From: Candidatus Nanopelagicus abundans
Lineage (GTDB): Bacteria; Actinomycetota; Actinomycetes; Nanopelagicales; Nanopelagicaceae
DNA length: 64,000 bases
Direction: 5' to 3'
Assembly: GCF_002288305.1 (NCBI RefSeq)
Contig: NZ_CP016779.1
Span: forward strand, 310,001 to 374,000
Under the pieces are notes generated by a model. That model was given only the letters and a program-made list of their open reading frames with translations, made no database searches and had not been told where the DNA came from. Position numbers and translations under genes: made by a program. Positions 1 to 8,214 of this stretch are shown here, piece after piece (position 1 is the first letter of the stretch; each line of letters begins with the position of its first letter).

Positions 1-285
1 AATTGCAATAGCGCCACAGGATAAATCAATACCCGCGGTTAAAATAATTAGAGTCTGACCTGCTGCAATTGCGCCAATTACCGCAGTCTGTTGCAGGATA
101 AGGGAAAGGTTGTTAGTAGTTAAAAAATTCTCATTACCAAAATTAAATACGAATACTGCAGCAATTAATACTGCTGCTGAGCTTAACCAGGGATAGTTAT
201 GTAGTGTAGTTTGCACCTTTTGTTTAGTTGTTGCACGATCTTTAAATGTTTCAGCTGCATCTATCGCCGTGTTCTCTTTACTCAC
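1..285 (-). CDS. CUT2-type sugar ABC transporter permease (RbsC/FrcC-like), partial
   Basis: Membrane permease of a ribose/fructose-type sugar ABC transporter. The window edge cuts it, so only the first 95 residues are visible. Translation starts at GTG (285) behind GAGAGGG. A charged cytoplasmic N-terminus (1-31) is followed by a first membrane segment (about 33-52) and a second hydrophobic stretch ending in TAGIDLSCGA, which matches the TGGIDLSVG signature of RbsC/FrcC permeases. It follows the binding-protein gene after a 127-base gap containing a strong hairpin, so the two are probably one transcript. FrcC is the best guess because the binding protein resembles FrcB and a FrcK-like kinase is nearby; the substrate is not certain. 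Confidence 0.85.
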   Translation of the reverse strand, partial: MSKENTAIDAAETFKDRATTKQKVQTTLHNYPWLSSAAVLIAAVFVFNFGNENFLTTNNLSLILQQTAVIGAIAAGQTLIILTAGIDLSCGAIAI

Positions 286-342
286 TATTTTCCCTCTCGC
301 TACTTTTTTGTAGTTTATTAACTGTAGGTCAAATTGTAAATA

Positions 343-373
343 GTGGGGCGGCTGAATTTATCAGCCGCCCCAC
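343..373. terminator. strong hairpin between binding protein and permease genes
   Basis: Perfect 13-base inverted repeat (GTGGGGCGGCTGA and TCAGCCGCCCCAC) with a 5-base loop and no long U tract. It lies between the binding-protein stop (413) and the permease start (285). It is likely an attenuator or 3' mRNA stabiliser that lets more binding protein than permease be made. Confidence 0.7.
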
Positions 374-412
374 TTACTTCTTAACTATTAGTTTTAACTA
401 ATAGATCTGGGT

Positions 413-1495
413 TTAACCCCAGGCGTTATCTAGACCGTATTGAACTGACTCTGATGGAACTCCCTCTTGTGGGTCATCAGTAATCAACTTAACTCCGGTA
501 TCAAAGAAATCTAGACCATCAGTTGTAGAAGGCTTTGTGCCAGTCTTGATGATGTCATAGATTGCTTGTACGCCAAGGTCAGCCATTAATAGTGGATACT
601 GTTGTGAAGTAGCACCAATAACGCCAGCCTTAACATTCTCAACACCTGCGCGGCCACCGTCTACAGAGACGATAACTACACCCTTCTCTTTTCCTGCAGC
701 CTTAAGCGCAGCGAATGCACCAGCAGCAGCTGGCTCATTTAGAGTGTAAACAAGGTTGATGTTTGGATTCTTAGCAAGTAATTGCTCCATGCCAGTACGT
801 CCACCATCTTCAGCGCCAAGAGTAGCTACGTTACCAACGATCTGGTATGAACCGCCCTTACCACCTGTGTACTTACCAGTCTTTGGCTCATCAGCAAGCT
901 TCTTAGGATCTCCTAGTGGAATTCCCATGCCCTTTAAGAAACCATTATCACGGCAGTAATCTGTTGGTACGTTCTTGTCATTGAAAATATCTAGAAGAGC
1001 GATAATAGCTTTCTTTCCGCCCATCTTTGCAGCTGCCCACTGACCGATTAACTCGCCAGCTTTGCAGTTGTCTGTTGCAAAAGTAATGTCAACAATGTCT
1101 GCAGGATCTGTTGGTGTATCAAGTGCGATTACATATAGACCAGCTTCGCGAGCCTTAGTAATTGCAGCATAAACTCCACCTGAAATAGGTGTAATTAAAA
1201 TACCAGCATCCTTCTTTGAGATTGCGTTTTCAATTGCAGCAATCTGTGCAGCATCATCAGTCTCATCTTTTCCGGATGCAACGCTTAGGTCTACGCCAAG
1301 TTCGGCTGCCTTAGCTTTTGCTCCAGCAATCATTGCGACGAAGAATGGGTTTGTATCATTCTTAGTGATAAGCGATACGCCTACCTTGTCGCCACCAGCA
1401 TCATCAGAAGATGATGAGCAAGCGGTTAGTATTAACGACGAAGCACCAATTACTGCGAATGCAGCTAAGGTGCGACGTGAGAAGAGTTTCTTCAT
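413..1495 (-). CDS. sugar-binding lipoprotein of ABC transporter (FrcB-like)
   Basis: Extracytoplasmic substrate-binding protein of the RbsB/periplasmic-binding-protein-1 family, 360 residues. The start at 1495 (MKKLFSRR...) is chosen because AGGAGGA precedes it and because it places a lipoprotein signal with lipobox LTAC at residues 22-25; an upstream in-frame ATG (1531) has no such support. The motifs TKNDTNPFF, ALDTPTDPADIVD and TFATDNCKAGELIGQ closely resemble FrcB, the fructose-binding protein of the frcBCAK system. It is the first gene of a leftward operon with the permease at 1-285. The divergent 238-base gap to the aldolase gene (1734) must hold promoters in both directions. Fructose or a related sugar is a reasonable but unproven ligand. 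Confidence 0.88.
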   Translation of the reverse strand: MKKLFSRRTLAAFAVIGASSLILTACSSSSDDAGGDKVGVSLITKNDTNPFFVAMIAGAKAKAAELGVDLSVASGKDETDDAAQIAAIENAISKKDAGILITPISGGVYAAITKAREAGLYVIALDTPTDPADIVDITFATDNCKAGELIGQWAAAKMGGKKAIIALLDIFNDKNVPTDYCRDNGFLKGMGIPLGDPKKLADEPKTGKYTGGKGGSYQIVGNVATLGAEDGGRTGMEQLLAKNPNINLVYTLNEPAAAGAFAALKAAGKEKGVVIVSVDGGRAGVENVKAGVIGATSQQYPLLMADLGVQAIYDIIKTGTKPSTTDGLDFFDTGVKLITDDPQEGVPSESVQYGLDNAWG

Positions 1496-1733
1496 ACTTG
1501 TTCCTCCTATAGGGTTGAACTGCATGGACATGTCTACTCTTTTACCCTAATTTAGGCAACAAATTTGATGTTAAATGCTGAAAATTACGCAAATGTTATA
1601 TTCAAATACCTTTAATACAGGTCTATACCCTTGCCCCAGCCATCTACCCCCAAACTTTAAATAAATAGCGCATAAGGGCAGATTTTCCTTTGCTCTATAG
1701 TTCAGTAATTAAGAATCCAGGGATGGGAAGATA

Positions 1734-2552
1734 ATGAGTATTGGTCGCCAGGTAAGGCTTAAGCGGATCTTCTCAAACCCTTCTACTAATTTATTCGGCG
1801 TAGCGGTGGACCACTTTGTTGGTTACGGCAACGCAGTCTCTGGCGGCTTAGCTTCTCTACCAAAAGCACTGGCAGCAACAATGGCGGGAAAGCCTGACTC
1901 AGTAACAATTCAAGCAGGAACTGCTAAAAACTTATGGGTCCCATATGCAGGTAAGGCAGCATTAATTGTGCAAGGTGGTTGCTTCACTGTTGATGATCGA
2001 ATCTCTGAATTAATTGCCACACCGCTTGATGCAATCAGACTTGGCGCTGACGCGCTCGCTGTTGCAATTCCAGTAAGAGGTAAAACTGAGGGTAAGTATT
2101 TAAAGTGGCTAACTGATTCAGTTCGCGAGGCAAATGAATTTAATATTCCAATCATTGCTCATATCTATCCACGAGATTATTCAAAGAATAAAGATGGTGA
2201 AATTACTTTCACACCAGATGAAATTGCCTGGGCAGTTAGATGCGGTATTGAAACTGGCGTTGATGTAATTAAGGTTGGTTACCCAGGAGATAAGAAAGCA
2301 TTTGCCCAAATTGTTGAATCTTGTCCAGTGCCAATTGTTATTGCAGGTGGACCAAAGGAGCCAACACTAGGTGCGGCGCTGGCTAGTACAAGGGACGCCC
2401 TCGATGCTGGCGCAAAAGGTGCGGTAGTTGGTCGAAACGCTTGGGGTGCTAAAGATGTTTCAAAAGCATCACGTGCTTATTACACAGTAATTCACGATGG
2501 GTTAAATGCCCAGGATGCACTTAAAGCTGCAGGCCTGTCGGCAGATGAGTAA
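1734..2552 (+). CDS. class I aldolase, LsrF/FbaB (DeoC-like) family
   Basis: TIM-barrel Schiff-base aldolase of the FbaB/LsrF/DhnA group, 272 residues, cytoplasmic. The start is RLKRIF(S)NP...VDHF, similar to the RLSRIFNP...AFDHG start of LsrF. VIKVGYPG (about residues 179-186) holds the probable Schiff-base lysine. CPVPIVIAGG and the C-terminal GAKGAVVGRNAW form the phosphate-binding end of the barrel. The ATG at 1734 has GGGAAG upstream. It leads a rightward run of aldolase, PfkB kinase and P-loop kinase, opposite a fructose-type transporter, so cleavage of a ketose phosphate (for example fructose 1-phosphate or bisphosphate) is likely. A thiolase-like LsrF reaction is possible but cannot be judged from sequence alone. 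Confidence 0.85.
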   Translation: MSIGRQVRLKRIFSNPSTNLFGVAVDHFVGYGNAVSGGLASLPKALAATMAGKPDSVTIQAGTAKNLWVPYAGKAALIVQGGCFTVDDRISELIATPLDAIRLGADALAVAIPVRGKTEGKYLKWLTDSVREANEFNIPIIAHIYPRDYSKNKDGEITFTPDEIAWAVRCGIETGVDVIKVGYPGDKKAFAQIVESCPVPIVIAGGPKEPTLGAALASTRDALDAGAKGAVVGRNAWGAKDVSKASRAYYTVIHDGLNAQDALKAAGLSADE

Positions 2553-2569
2553 GTAAATTACTTTAAGTA

Positions 2570-3502
2570 ATGATTATTGGATTAGGTTGTATAGCTTTTG
2601 ACCAAATTTTAGCTACTAATGCAAAATGGAAAGATGAAAAAGGCAAGATAGTAAGGCGTGAATTTCGCTTTGGCGGCAATGTTAGAAACTCATTAGTTGC
2701 AGTCGCAGCACTTGGAGTTAAAGCGGCCTACATCGGCACGATGAGTGGTGAAGTGAAATGGAAATCAGCACTAGATGACTTTAAAGAAAACGGTGTTAGT
2801 ACCGAGTTTGTAGATTTTTCAGATAAATCACACCCAGCTGAGGCAACAATAGTTATAACCGGTGATGGTGAGCGCTTTATTGTTTATGACGATACCCCGC
2901 TGCACCACTTAGGACTTCCTAGTGAAGAAAAACTAGCAAAGGCTTTAGCTGGAGCTGATCTTTTGTTAGTAGATGCTGGAATTTGCCCACCTGGCACACT
3001 AGATGTAATTAAAAGGTGTGCTGACTTAAAGATACCTATTATTTTAGATGCTGAGCAGTTCTTTGTTAAAAAAGAGATTATTTTAGAGATGATCACTCTT
3101 TCAACAGATTTAATTTTGCCACTTAATTTTGCCCGCTTACTCACTGATAAAGATGACATAAGTGAGGTAATTGATACTTTGTGGAATGATTCTAAAAACT
3201 TAGTGGTAATTACTGAAGGATCAAAAGGTTGTTATTTGCGCGAAAAAGGTGACTCAGTTAAGAAACATATGTCCGCCTATGAAATTAACGCAGTTGATAC
3301 CAATGGCACTGGCGATATTTTCCATGGTGCTTACGCATACGGGTTATTAAATGGAATGAAAACTATTGAAAATTTAGAGTTTGCAAGCGCCGCTGCAGCA
3401 TCCGTTGCCAGCTTGCCTCATGGATCGGTTCGAAAACCTACTCTTTCTTCAATTAAAGAGTTCATGTCCACCAGGCCAGCACTTAAGTGTTCTAATATTT
3501 AA
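2570..3502 (+). CDS. PfkB-family sugar kinase
   Basis: Ribokinase/PfkB-fold carbohydrate kinase, 310 residues. The N-terminal GLGCIAFDQ and FGGNVRNSLVA (about residues 33-43) give the sugar-binding GGN region. The C-terminal DTNGTGDIFHGAYAYG (about 244-259) is the family signature DTxGxGD with the catalytic Asp and anion hole. It lies 17 bases after the aldolase gene and so is probably co-transcribed; phosphorylating the imported ketose before aldol cleavage is the natural role. The exact sugar cannot be read from the sequence. Confidence 0.85.
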   Translation: MIIGLGCIAFDQILATNAKWKDEKGKIVRREFRFGGNVRNSLVAVAALGVKAAYIGTMSGEVKWKSALDDFKENGVSTEFVDFSDKSHPAEATIVITGDGERFIVYDDTPLHHLGLPSEEKLAKALAGADLLLVDAGICPPGTLDVIKRCADLKIPIILDAEQFFVKKEIILEMITLSTDLILPLNFARLLTDKDDISEVIDTLWNDSKNLVVITEGSKGCYLREKGDSVKKHMSAYEINAVDTNGTGDIFHGAYAYGLLNGMKTIENLEFASAAAASVASLPHGSVRKPTLSSIKEFMSTRPALKCSNI

Positions 3503-3547
3503 GTTATTACTCTATAATTTTTTAAAATACTCTGATTAGATCTAGTA

Positions 3548-4177
3548 ATGGTTTCAACCTTTAGCCTAGAAGAGCTTGTCGAAAAGGCGAGGTCGCTAGC
3601 TGAAACTGGGCAGCGAAAGATTCTAGGAATTGCTGGCGCCCCCGGTAGTGGGAAAACAACAATTAGCCAAGCAATTCTTAATGGCTTAACACCAGGAAGT
3701 GTTGTAGTTGCTCCAATGGATGGATTTCACTTTTCTAATGCAACGCTAATTAATTGGCAAAGGCGGGATCGAAAAGGAGCCTGGGACACCTTTGACGCAG
3801 ATGGTTATGTAAACCTGCTGCAGCGTATTAAAGGACAGAAAGATTTAGTAATTCATGCACCAGATTTTGATCGAGATATTGATGAATCAATTGGTAGCGC
3901 CATACCTATTTATCCCACAACATCACTGGTAATTGCAGAAGGAACATTTCTTTTATCGCAGCAGGGTAATTGGCCCCAAGTACTGCCTCTACTTGATCAG
4001 AGTTGGTTTGTTCATTTAGAAGATGAGAGCCGGCATGAGCGTTTAATTAAGCGTCATAATAAACATGGAATGAGTATTGAAGAAGCTAAAAGTTGGACCT
4101 TAAATACTGATGAAAAAAATGCGCAGATGGTTAAATCAGACCATGCGCGAGCTACATTATCTTTTAAGGTTATCTAA
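3548..4177 (+). CDS. FrcK-like P-loop kinase (uridine kinase-like fold)
   Basis: Nucleoside/nucleotide kinase-like P-loop protein of 209 residues. Walker A is GAPGSGKT at about residues 30-37, followed by APMDGFHFSN (substrate loop), RKGAWDTFDADGY and VIAEGTFLL, all typical of the uridine kinase/phosphoribulokinase-like family that includes FrcK of the rhizobial fructose operon frcBCAK. Its position beside an FrcB-like binding protein supports a sugar-kinase role. Its last 21 bases overlap tail to tail with the xylulokinase gene on the other strand, so the two convergent transcripts share a 3' end and no terminator is visible between them. Confidence 0.75.
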   Translation: MVSTFSLEELVEKARSLAETGQRKILGIAGAPGSGKTTISQAILNGLTPGSVVVAPMDGFHFSNATLINWQRRDRKGAWDTFDADGYVNLLQRIKGQKDLVIHAPDFDRDIDESIGSAIPIYPTTSLVIAEGTFLLSQQGNWPQVLPLLDQSWFVHLEDESRHERLIKRHNKHGMSIEEAKSWTLNTDEKNAQMVKSDHARATLSFKVI

Positions 4178-5572
4178 AGGTAGTGATTTATCTTTAACAT
4201 TGCGGTGTTGATCTAATACAAATTCAGATGGTTTTTCTGAGTAAGAAATAACATCAGGTATTGCCCAATCTGGCACATTTTTTAATAATGCCCAAGCAGC
4301 TTGCCTAGCCGCACCATCTGCAACAAACTCACGTGGAGGAAAAGTTAAAACTTGCCTGCCAAGAATTGCAGAAGCAATTGGGCCAACTCCTGGATTTTTT
4401 GCAGCCCCACCAATAACTAAAACTCTTTCAATTTTAGCTCCCGTTGATTTCAGGTTATCAAATGAATCAATTAAGGCACATAAAATAGATTCAATAGCAG
4501 CTCGTGAAATATTTTCCTTTGTTAAATTATGGTTATTAATTCCAGCAAGTAAACCTTGCGCGTTTGGTCGATTTGGTGTGCGCTCACCTTCAAAATAAGG
4601 AAGCAGAGTTAATCCTTCAGCTCCAGGCTTTGCAGCCAGTGCTAGCTTTCCAATCTCATCATGGGAAACACCAAGTAATTTTGAAACAGTATCTAAAACT
4701 CTGGCCGCGTTTAGGGTGCAAACTAATGGCAAAAATCTGCCAGTTAAATCTGCAAAGCCAGCGACTGCACCAGATGGATCATGTGTTGGCGTATCTGAAA
4801 CAAAAAAAGCAGTTCCACTTGTGCCGAGTGAGATAACTAAATCACCACTTTTAGCGCCAACTCCAAATGCTGCGCCAGCATTATCACCAGCACCTGGCGC
4901 AATCGGAATTCCATCTGTTGTAGTTGCTGCAAATTGATCAAAGGCTGCAATTTTCGGTAAGGCAATCTCGCGCTTATCTCGCAGTGCAATTGCTAATAAA
5001 TCTCTTTGATACTCATTTGATGTGGCGGAGAAATAACCAGTACCAGAGGCATCACTTCTATCGGTAAATAACTTATTAAAATCAACACCGCCTTGCAGCT
5101 GCCATGAGATCCAATCATGGGGCAGTGCTATAGCTGCTAGTTTTTTTGCATTTTCTTTTTCATTATCAACCATCCACCTCAGCTTTGAAACTGTAAAGGA
5201 TGCAACAAGTAAGGAACCAACCGCCTTTGCAGTTTTCTCAGCACCACCAAATTCAGTATTTAATTCAGAGGCCGCATTAGCTGAGCGCAGATCATTCCAA
5301 AGTAAGGCATTTCGAATTACATTACCTTTTTCATCTAGTGCAATAAAGCCATGTTGTTGTGCGCCAATTGAAATTGCTGCAACATCTGATAAGCCACCTG
5401 CTGCTTCAAAAGCTTTTTTAAGCGCACTCATCCACTCTGCTGGATTTACCTCAGTGCCTTCTGGGTGGGCAGCTTTACCTTCTCGTACTAAATCACCAGT
5501 ATCGGCATCTCTTATTACTACTTTGACTGATTGGGTTGAGGAGTCAACACCTGCTACTAGTTTTCTACCCAT
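4157..5572 (-). CDS. xylB: xylulokinase
   Basis: FGGY-family kinase of 471 residues phosphorylating D-xylulose (or a close ketose) with ATP in the cytoplasm. GVDSSTQSVKVVIRD (8-22) is the N-terminal phosphate loop. IGAQQHGFIALD (about 72-83) carries the QQHG segment typical of xylulokinases. PGAGDNAGAAFGVG and SLGTSGTAFF mark the second domain, and VLVIGGAAKNP (about 387-397) the adenine-binding loop. No xylose isomerase is seen in the window. It reads leftward, converging on the FrcK-like gene with a 21-base overlap. Xylulokinase is the most likely of the FGGY activities. Confidence 0.85.
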   Translation of the reverse strand: MGRKLVAGVDSSTQSVKVVIRDADTGDLVREGKAAHPEGTEVNPAEWMSALKKAFEAAGGLSDVAAISIGAQQHGFIALDEKGNVIRNALLWNDLRSANAASELNTEFGGAEKTAKAVGSLLVASFTVSKLRWMVDNEKENAKKLAAIALPHDWISWQLQGGVDFNKLFTDRSDASGTGYFSATSNEYQRDLLAIALRDKREIALPKIAAFDQFAATTTDGIPIAPGAGDNAGAAFGVGAKSGDLVISLGTSGTAFFVSDTPTHDPSGAVAGFADLTGRFLPLVCTLNAARVLDTVSKLLGVSHDEIGKLALAAKPGAEGLTLLPYFEGERTPNRPNAQGLLAGINNHNLTKENISRAAIESILCALIDSFDNLKSTGAKIERVLVIGGAAKNPGVGPIASAILGRQVLTFPPREFVADGAARQAAWALLKNVPDWAIPDVISYSEKPSEFVLDQHRNVKDKSLPLDNLKR

Positions 5573-5596
5573 TACTACCTAGCGTTACTAACCTTA

Positions 5597-5887
5597 TTAA
5601 TCCAAGTTTTTCATTACAGTAATGCTTTCACCAAAGACATACTCTGGTGCAACCTTTTGCCAGGCTTTGCTACTTTCATTAACCATATGTGCATCCCAAG
5701 CTGGGCGATCACTCCATATTTCCCAAACATTTAACACATCTTCTTTTTGGGTATTACGGTAAACCTCAAGAAACTCACACCCAGCCTCTGTACGGATAAC
5801 TGCGCCGTGAGCCTTAACTTTGTTTATAAACTCATCCATTTTTCCAGGCTTAACATTTACTTCTACGAATAAAAATACTTTGCTCAT
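5597..5887 (-). CDS. ABM-fold protein (YgiN/LsrG-like)
   Basis: Small cytoplasmic antibiotic-biosynthesis-monooxygenase fold protein, 96 residues, the usual length of YgiN and LsrG. FVEVNVKPGKMDEFINKV, EAGCEFLEVYRN and NVWEIWSDRPAWDAHM follow the beta-alpha-beta-beta pattern of the family. Members act as quinol monooxygenases or, like LsrG, as sugar-phosphate isomerases. It follows 24 bases from the start of xylB on the same strand. A -10 box TATCTT sits exactly 6 bases before its ATG, so it is probably expressed from its own leaderless promoter. A second ABM gene ends the 44-57 kb locus. Confidence 0.75.
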   Translation of the reverse strand: MSKVFLFVEVNVKPGKMDEFINKVKAHGAVIRTEAGCEFLEVYRNTQKEDVLNVWEIWSDRPAWDAHMVNESSKAWQKVAPEYVFGESITVMKNLD

Positions 5888-5893
5888 GCGGTA

Positions 5894-5899
5894 AAGATA
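5894..5899 (-). promoter_or_regulatory. -10 box, leaderless promoter of ABM gene
   Basis: TATCTT, then six bases (TACCGC), then the ATG of the gene starting at 5887. This matches the TANNNT-N6-start pattern seen at nine other genes here and implies transcription starting at or next to the start codon. Confidence 0.6.
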
Positions 5900-5944
5900 T
5901 CTTTAATTACTCTTTATTACTACAGTGAATTCAAACTTTCATGG

Positions 5945-5996
5945 TGGGGCGGGTAGGGCTGCCAGCTATGAGGATTAGATTATGAGTTTCTAGGGC
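5945..5996 (-). pseudogene. decayed tRNA-Met copy (3' part) or attachment-site remnant
   Basis: Seventeen bases (one upstream G included) are identical to the 3' acceptor/T-arm end of the intact tRNA at 8049-8122. An ungapped alignment continues through the anticodon arm with about 20 of 36 bases matching, including GATTATGAGT around the CAU anticodon. The 5' half of the tRNA is not recognisable and the arms no longer pair. A short flank (TGAATT-x-AAACT) outside both copies also matches. It is in the same orientation as the intact gene, with the two Gfo/Idh genes between them. Confidence 0.65.
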
Positions 5997-6007
5997 ACGC
6001 TGGCTAA

Positions 6008-6955
6008 CTAGTGAGAGCTTTGAAGTTGGCCGAGCATTTTCTGAACCGATAGTGATGTTTCTAGTGGGAGAACCCAACTCACTTGATCGTGAATTTTTTT
6101 ACCAAAATTTTCAATCATCAGCATGTATGGGTCCACCGCTTCAAACTCTTCAACTTGCTCACCTAATCGCAAGCTACTTGCAGAGTGCCATGAGGTAAAT
6201 GCTTGTGTCCCAATAAGTTCGGCAGAGCTCTTCTCACCACGGATGATCAAACTTTGGTTCTCGGGCATTTCAAATGAAGCCAAGCCAGAAGCGGTGATCA
6301 AATCATTAATGCTCATCGTCCATCTACTTGTCAGATCAATTCCCGTAGGTCCAATTTTTACATCACAACTTTTAATTACTGTATTTGCATCATCACCGAT
6401 TAGAGCTGTGATCGCATGGAGTGGATAAATACCGACATCAAAAAGTGCACCCCCTCCCATGGCTGGTGAGAGTCGAGAATTTCCTTCAAGAGAGGCAGGG
6501 AAAGTAAATGATGAATCAATAGAAACTAGTTCGCCAATATTTCCAGCTTTTACGTAATCAACTACCCGCTTCATCCTTGGATGCCACATGGCACTAACTG
6601 CCTCAACTAGTAATCGATCATTATCACGTGCTGCGCGGGCCATGGATTCAACCTCTGCAACGTTCATCGCAAATGGTTTTTCACACAAAACATGTTTGCC
6701 GGCGTTAAGAGCCTTAATACTCCACTCACAATGTAAGTGATTAGGAAGGCTGATATAAACCGCATCAACTAATGGATCATTTATCAGTGCTTCATAACTA
6801 TTGTGAATAGTAATTGGGTTAAGCAGTTGTGCACGTTTGAGATCACTACTAGCTACCCCTTGAACTATCGCGTTAGGTTGTGCATGCATCGCTGGCGCGA
6901 TTGCTTTGGTTGCAATCCAGCCTGCACCAATTAATCCCCAACGAGTGGTGTTCAT
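6008..6955 (-). CDS. Gfo/Idh/MocA-family oxidoreductase
   Basis: NAD(P)-dependent sugar or polyol dehydrogenase of 315 residues. GLIGAGWIA (7-15) is the Rossmann dinucleotide loop. CEKPFAMN (91-98) holds the catalytic lysine of the EKP motif. GGGALFDVGIYPLHA (about 161-175) holds the conserved substrate-side region with the active-site Asp. The resemblance is to the trans-1,2-dihydrobenzenediol/xylose dehydrogenase branch. Its ATG overlaps the TGA of the upstream paralogue by 4 bases, so the pair is translationally coupled. Its stop lies just beyond the tRNA-like remnant at 5945-5996. Substrate unknown. Confidence 0.85.
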   Translation of the reverse strand: MNTTRWGLIGAGWIATKAIAPAMHAQPNAIVQGVASSDLKRAQLLNPITIHNSYEALINDPLVDAVYISLPNHLHCEWSIKALNAGKHVLCEKPFAMNVAEVESMARAARDNDRLLVEAVSAMWHPRMKRVVDYVKAGNIGELVSIDSSFTFPASLEGNSRLSPAMGGGALFDVGIYPLHAITALIGDDANTVIKSCDVKIGPTGIDLTSRWTMSINDLITASGLASFEMPENQSLIIRGEKSSAELIGTQAFTSWHSASSLRLGEQVEEFEAVDPYMLMIENFGKKIHDQVSWVLPLETSLSVQKMLGQLQSSH

Positions 6956-7983
6956 TTAATCAGTAAAGGTATTACCGAACGACCATTAGATAGCGCAGAC
7001 TCTTCCGCTGCTTGCATTATTGCAACTACATCACGAGATTGACGAGTTGTTACATTCATTGGAGTTTTATGATTTAGATATGCAACCACGCTTTGGTGAA
7101 ATGAATAAGGAGTAGCTGGTGAGTTTGGTATTACTTCATCAGTTCCGTCTGATCGATGCACCGTAAGGATTGCCGGTAAATCAGCTGGTGCTGAAGCAGC
7201 TGCTGGGTCCCAATTACCAGTTATCGCACCGGTTGTTCCTAGAATATAAAATTTAGGTTTACGCGCCGCCGCAAGATCTGAATTAGTAAATGATGCCCGA
7301 GCACCATTTGAAAATGTGATTAAAACATCTGCATGATCAGCATTTGTAACATGCTTCCAAACACGCTTCTGATTAATTGCACTCACTGTATCTACTTCAC
7401 TTGGAATTATTGCCAGAATCTGATCGATAAAGTGGCTACCCCAATCAAAAATAGCACCACCAGAGACTTGCGCATCTGAATGCCAGTATGAACATGGTTT
7501 GGAGTATCCGCCAACAAAACTCTCATAGGAGAAGACTTCACCGATAACTCCTTCATCAATTAATTTTTTTATTGTTATGAAATCGGCATCAAAGCGCCGA
7601 TTTTGATAGACAACTAGAAGAAGATTTTTTGAAGCAGCCAGCGCCATTAACTCATCACAATGCTCAACTGAAAGCGCCATTGGTTTTTCTAGGATCACAT
7701 TAAGACCCCGATTTAAAGATTCTTTTGCCCACAGGTAATGACTATTTGGGGGAGTTGAGATGACTACCAGCTGAATTAATCCAGAATCTAACATCTGTAA
7801 GGAATCAGTAAATGTTGTTATATCTGGCGCCAAATCTTTTGCAGCCGATAACCTATCTGGATTTGTGTCAGCTACCGCGGTAAGTCTTAGGCCATTAACT
7901 GCAGTAATTGCCCGACTGTGTTCATCACCGATTGCCCCGTATGCAAGTAAGCCGACATTAATTTCTTTTACACTTTCAGACAC
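6952..7983 (-). CDS. Gfo/Idh/MocA-family oxidoreductase
   Basis: Second NAD(P)-dependent dehydrogenase of the family, 343 residues, only distantly similar to its neighbour. GLLAYGAIGDEH (11-22) is the Rossmann loop. ILEKPMALS (about 97-105) is the EKP motif, and GGAIFDWGSHFIDQIL carries the conserved D..H active-site pair. The start is GTG at 7983 behind AAGGGG. It is first of a two-gene operon transcribed away from tRNA-Met. Paired Gfo/Idh enzymes often oxidise and re-reduce sugars or inositols; which one cannot be told here. Confidence 0.85.
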   Translation of the reverse strand: MSESVKEINVGLLAYGAIGDEHSRAITAVNGLRLTAVADTNPDRLSAAKDLAPDITTFTDSLQMLDSGLIQLVVISTPPNSHYLWAKESLNRGLNVILEKPMALSVEHCDELMALAASKNLLLVVYQNRRFDADFITIKKLIDEGVIGEVFSYESFVGGYSKPCSYWHSDAQVSGGAIFDWGSHFIDQILAIIPSEVDTVSAINQKRVWKHVTNADHADVLITFSNGARASFTNSDLAAARKPKFYILGTTGAITGNWDPAAASAPADLPAILTVHRSDGTDEVIPNSPATPYSFHQSVVAYLNHKTPMNVTTRQSRDVVAIMQAAEESALSNGRSVIPLLIK

Positions 7984-8048
7984 TCAAACCCCTTAAATTT
8001 ATTTACCTTCAATATTTGAACAATTCTAGTCAATGAATTGAAACTACG

Positions 8049-8122
8049 TGGGGCGGGTAGGGCTCGAACCTACGACGACCGGATTATGAGTCCGGGGCTC
8101 TAACCAACTGAGCTACCGCCCC
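8049..8122 (-). tRNA. tRNA-Met (anticodon CAU)
   Basis: Complete cloverleaf: acceptor GGGGCGG/CCGCCCC, D-arm GCTC...GAGC, anticodon arm CCGGA-CTCATAA-TCCGG, variable loop, T-arm GTAGG-TTCGAGC-CCTAC, discriminator A. CCA is not encoded. Anticodon CAU with A73 fits elongator tRNA-Met; a lysidine-modified tRNA-Ile reading AUA cannot be fully excluded. Its 3' end faces the Gfo/Idh pair. Confidence 0.93.
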
Positions 8123-8214
8123 GCTATTTACGGAGTTAGTGTCATACCTTACATCTAACCCAACACTAAGTATTAATTGCCATTATTCACATGCTCACGT
8201 TGGATAATCAAAGT

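Noticed and set aside
1520-1733. A specific operator between the Frc-like binding protein and the aldolase
   Set aside because: Only short imperfect repeats are visible (for example GACATGTC near 1527); nothing stands out from the AT-rich background.
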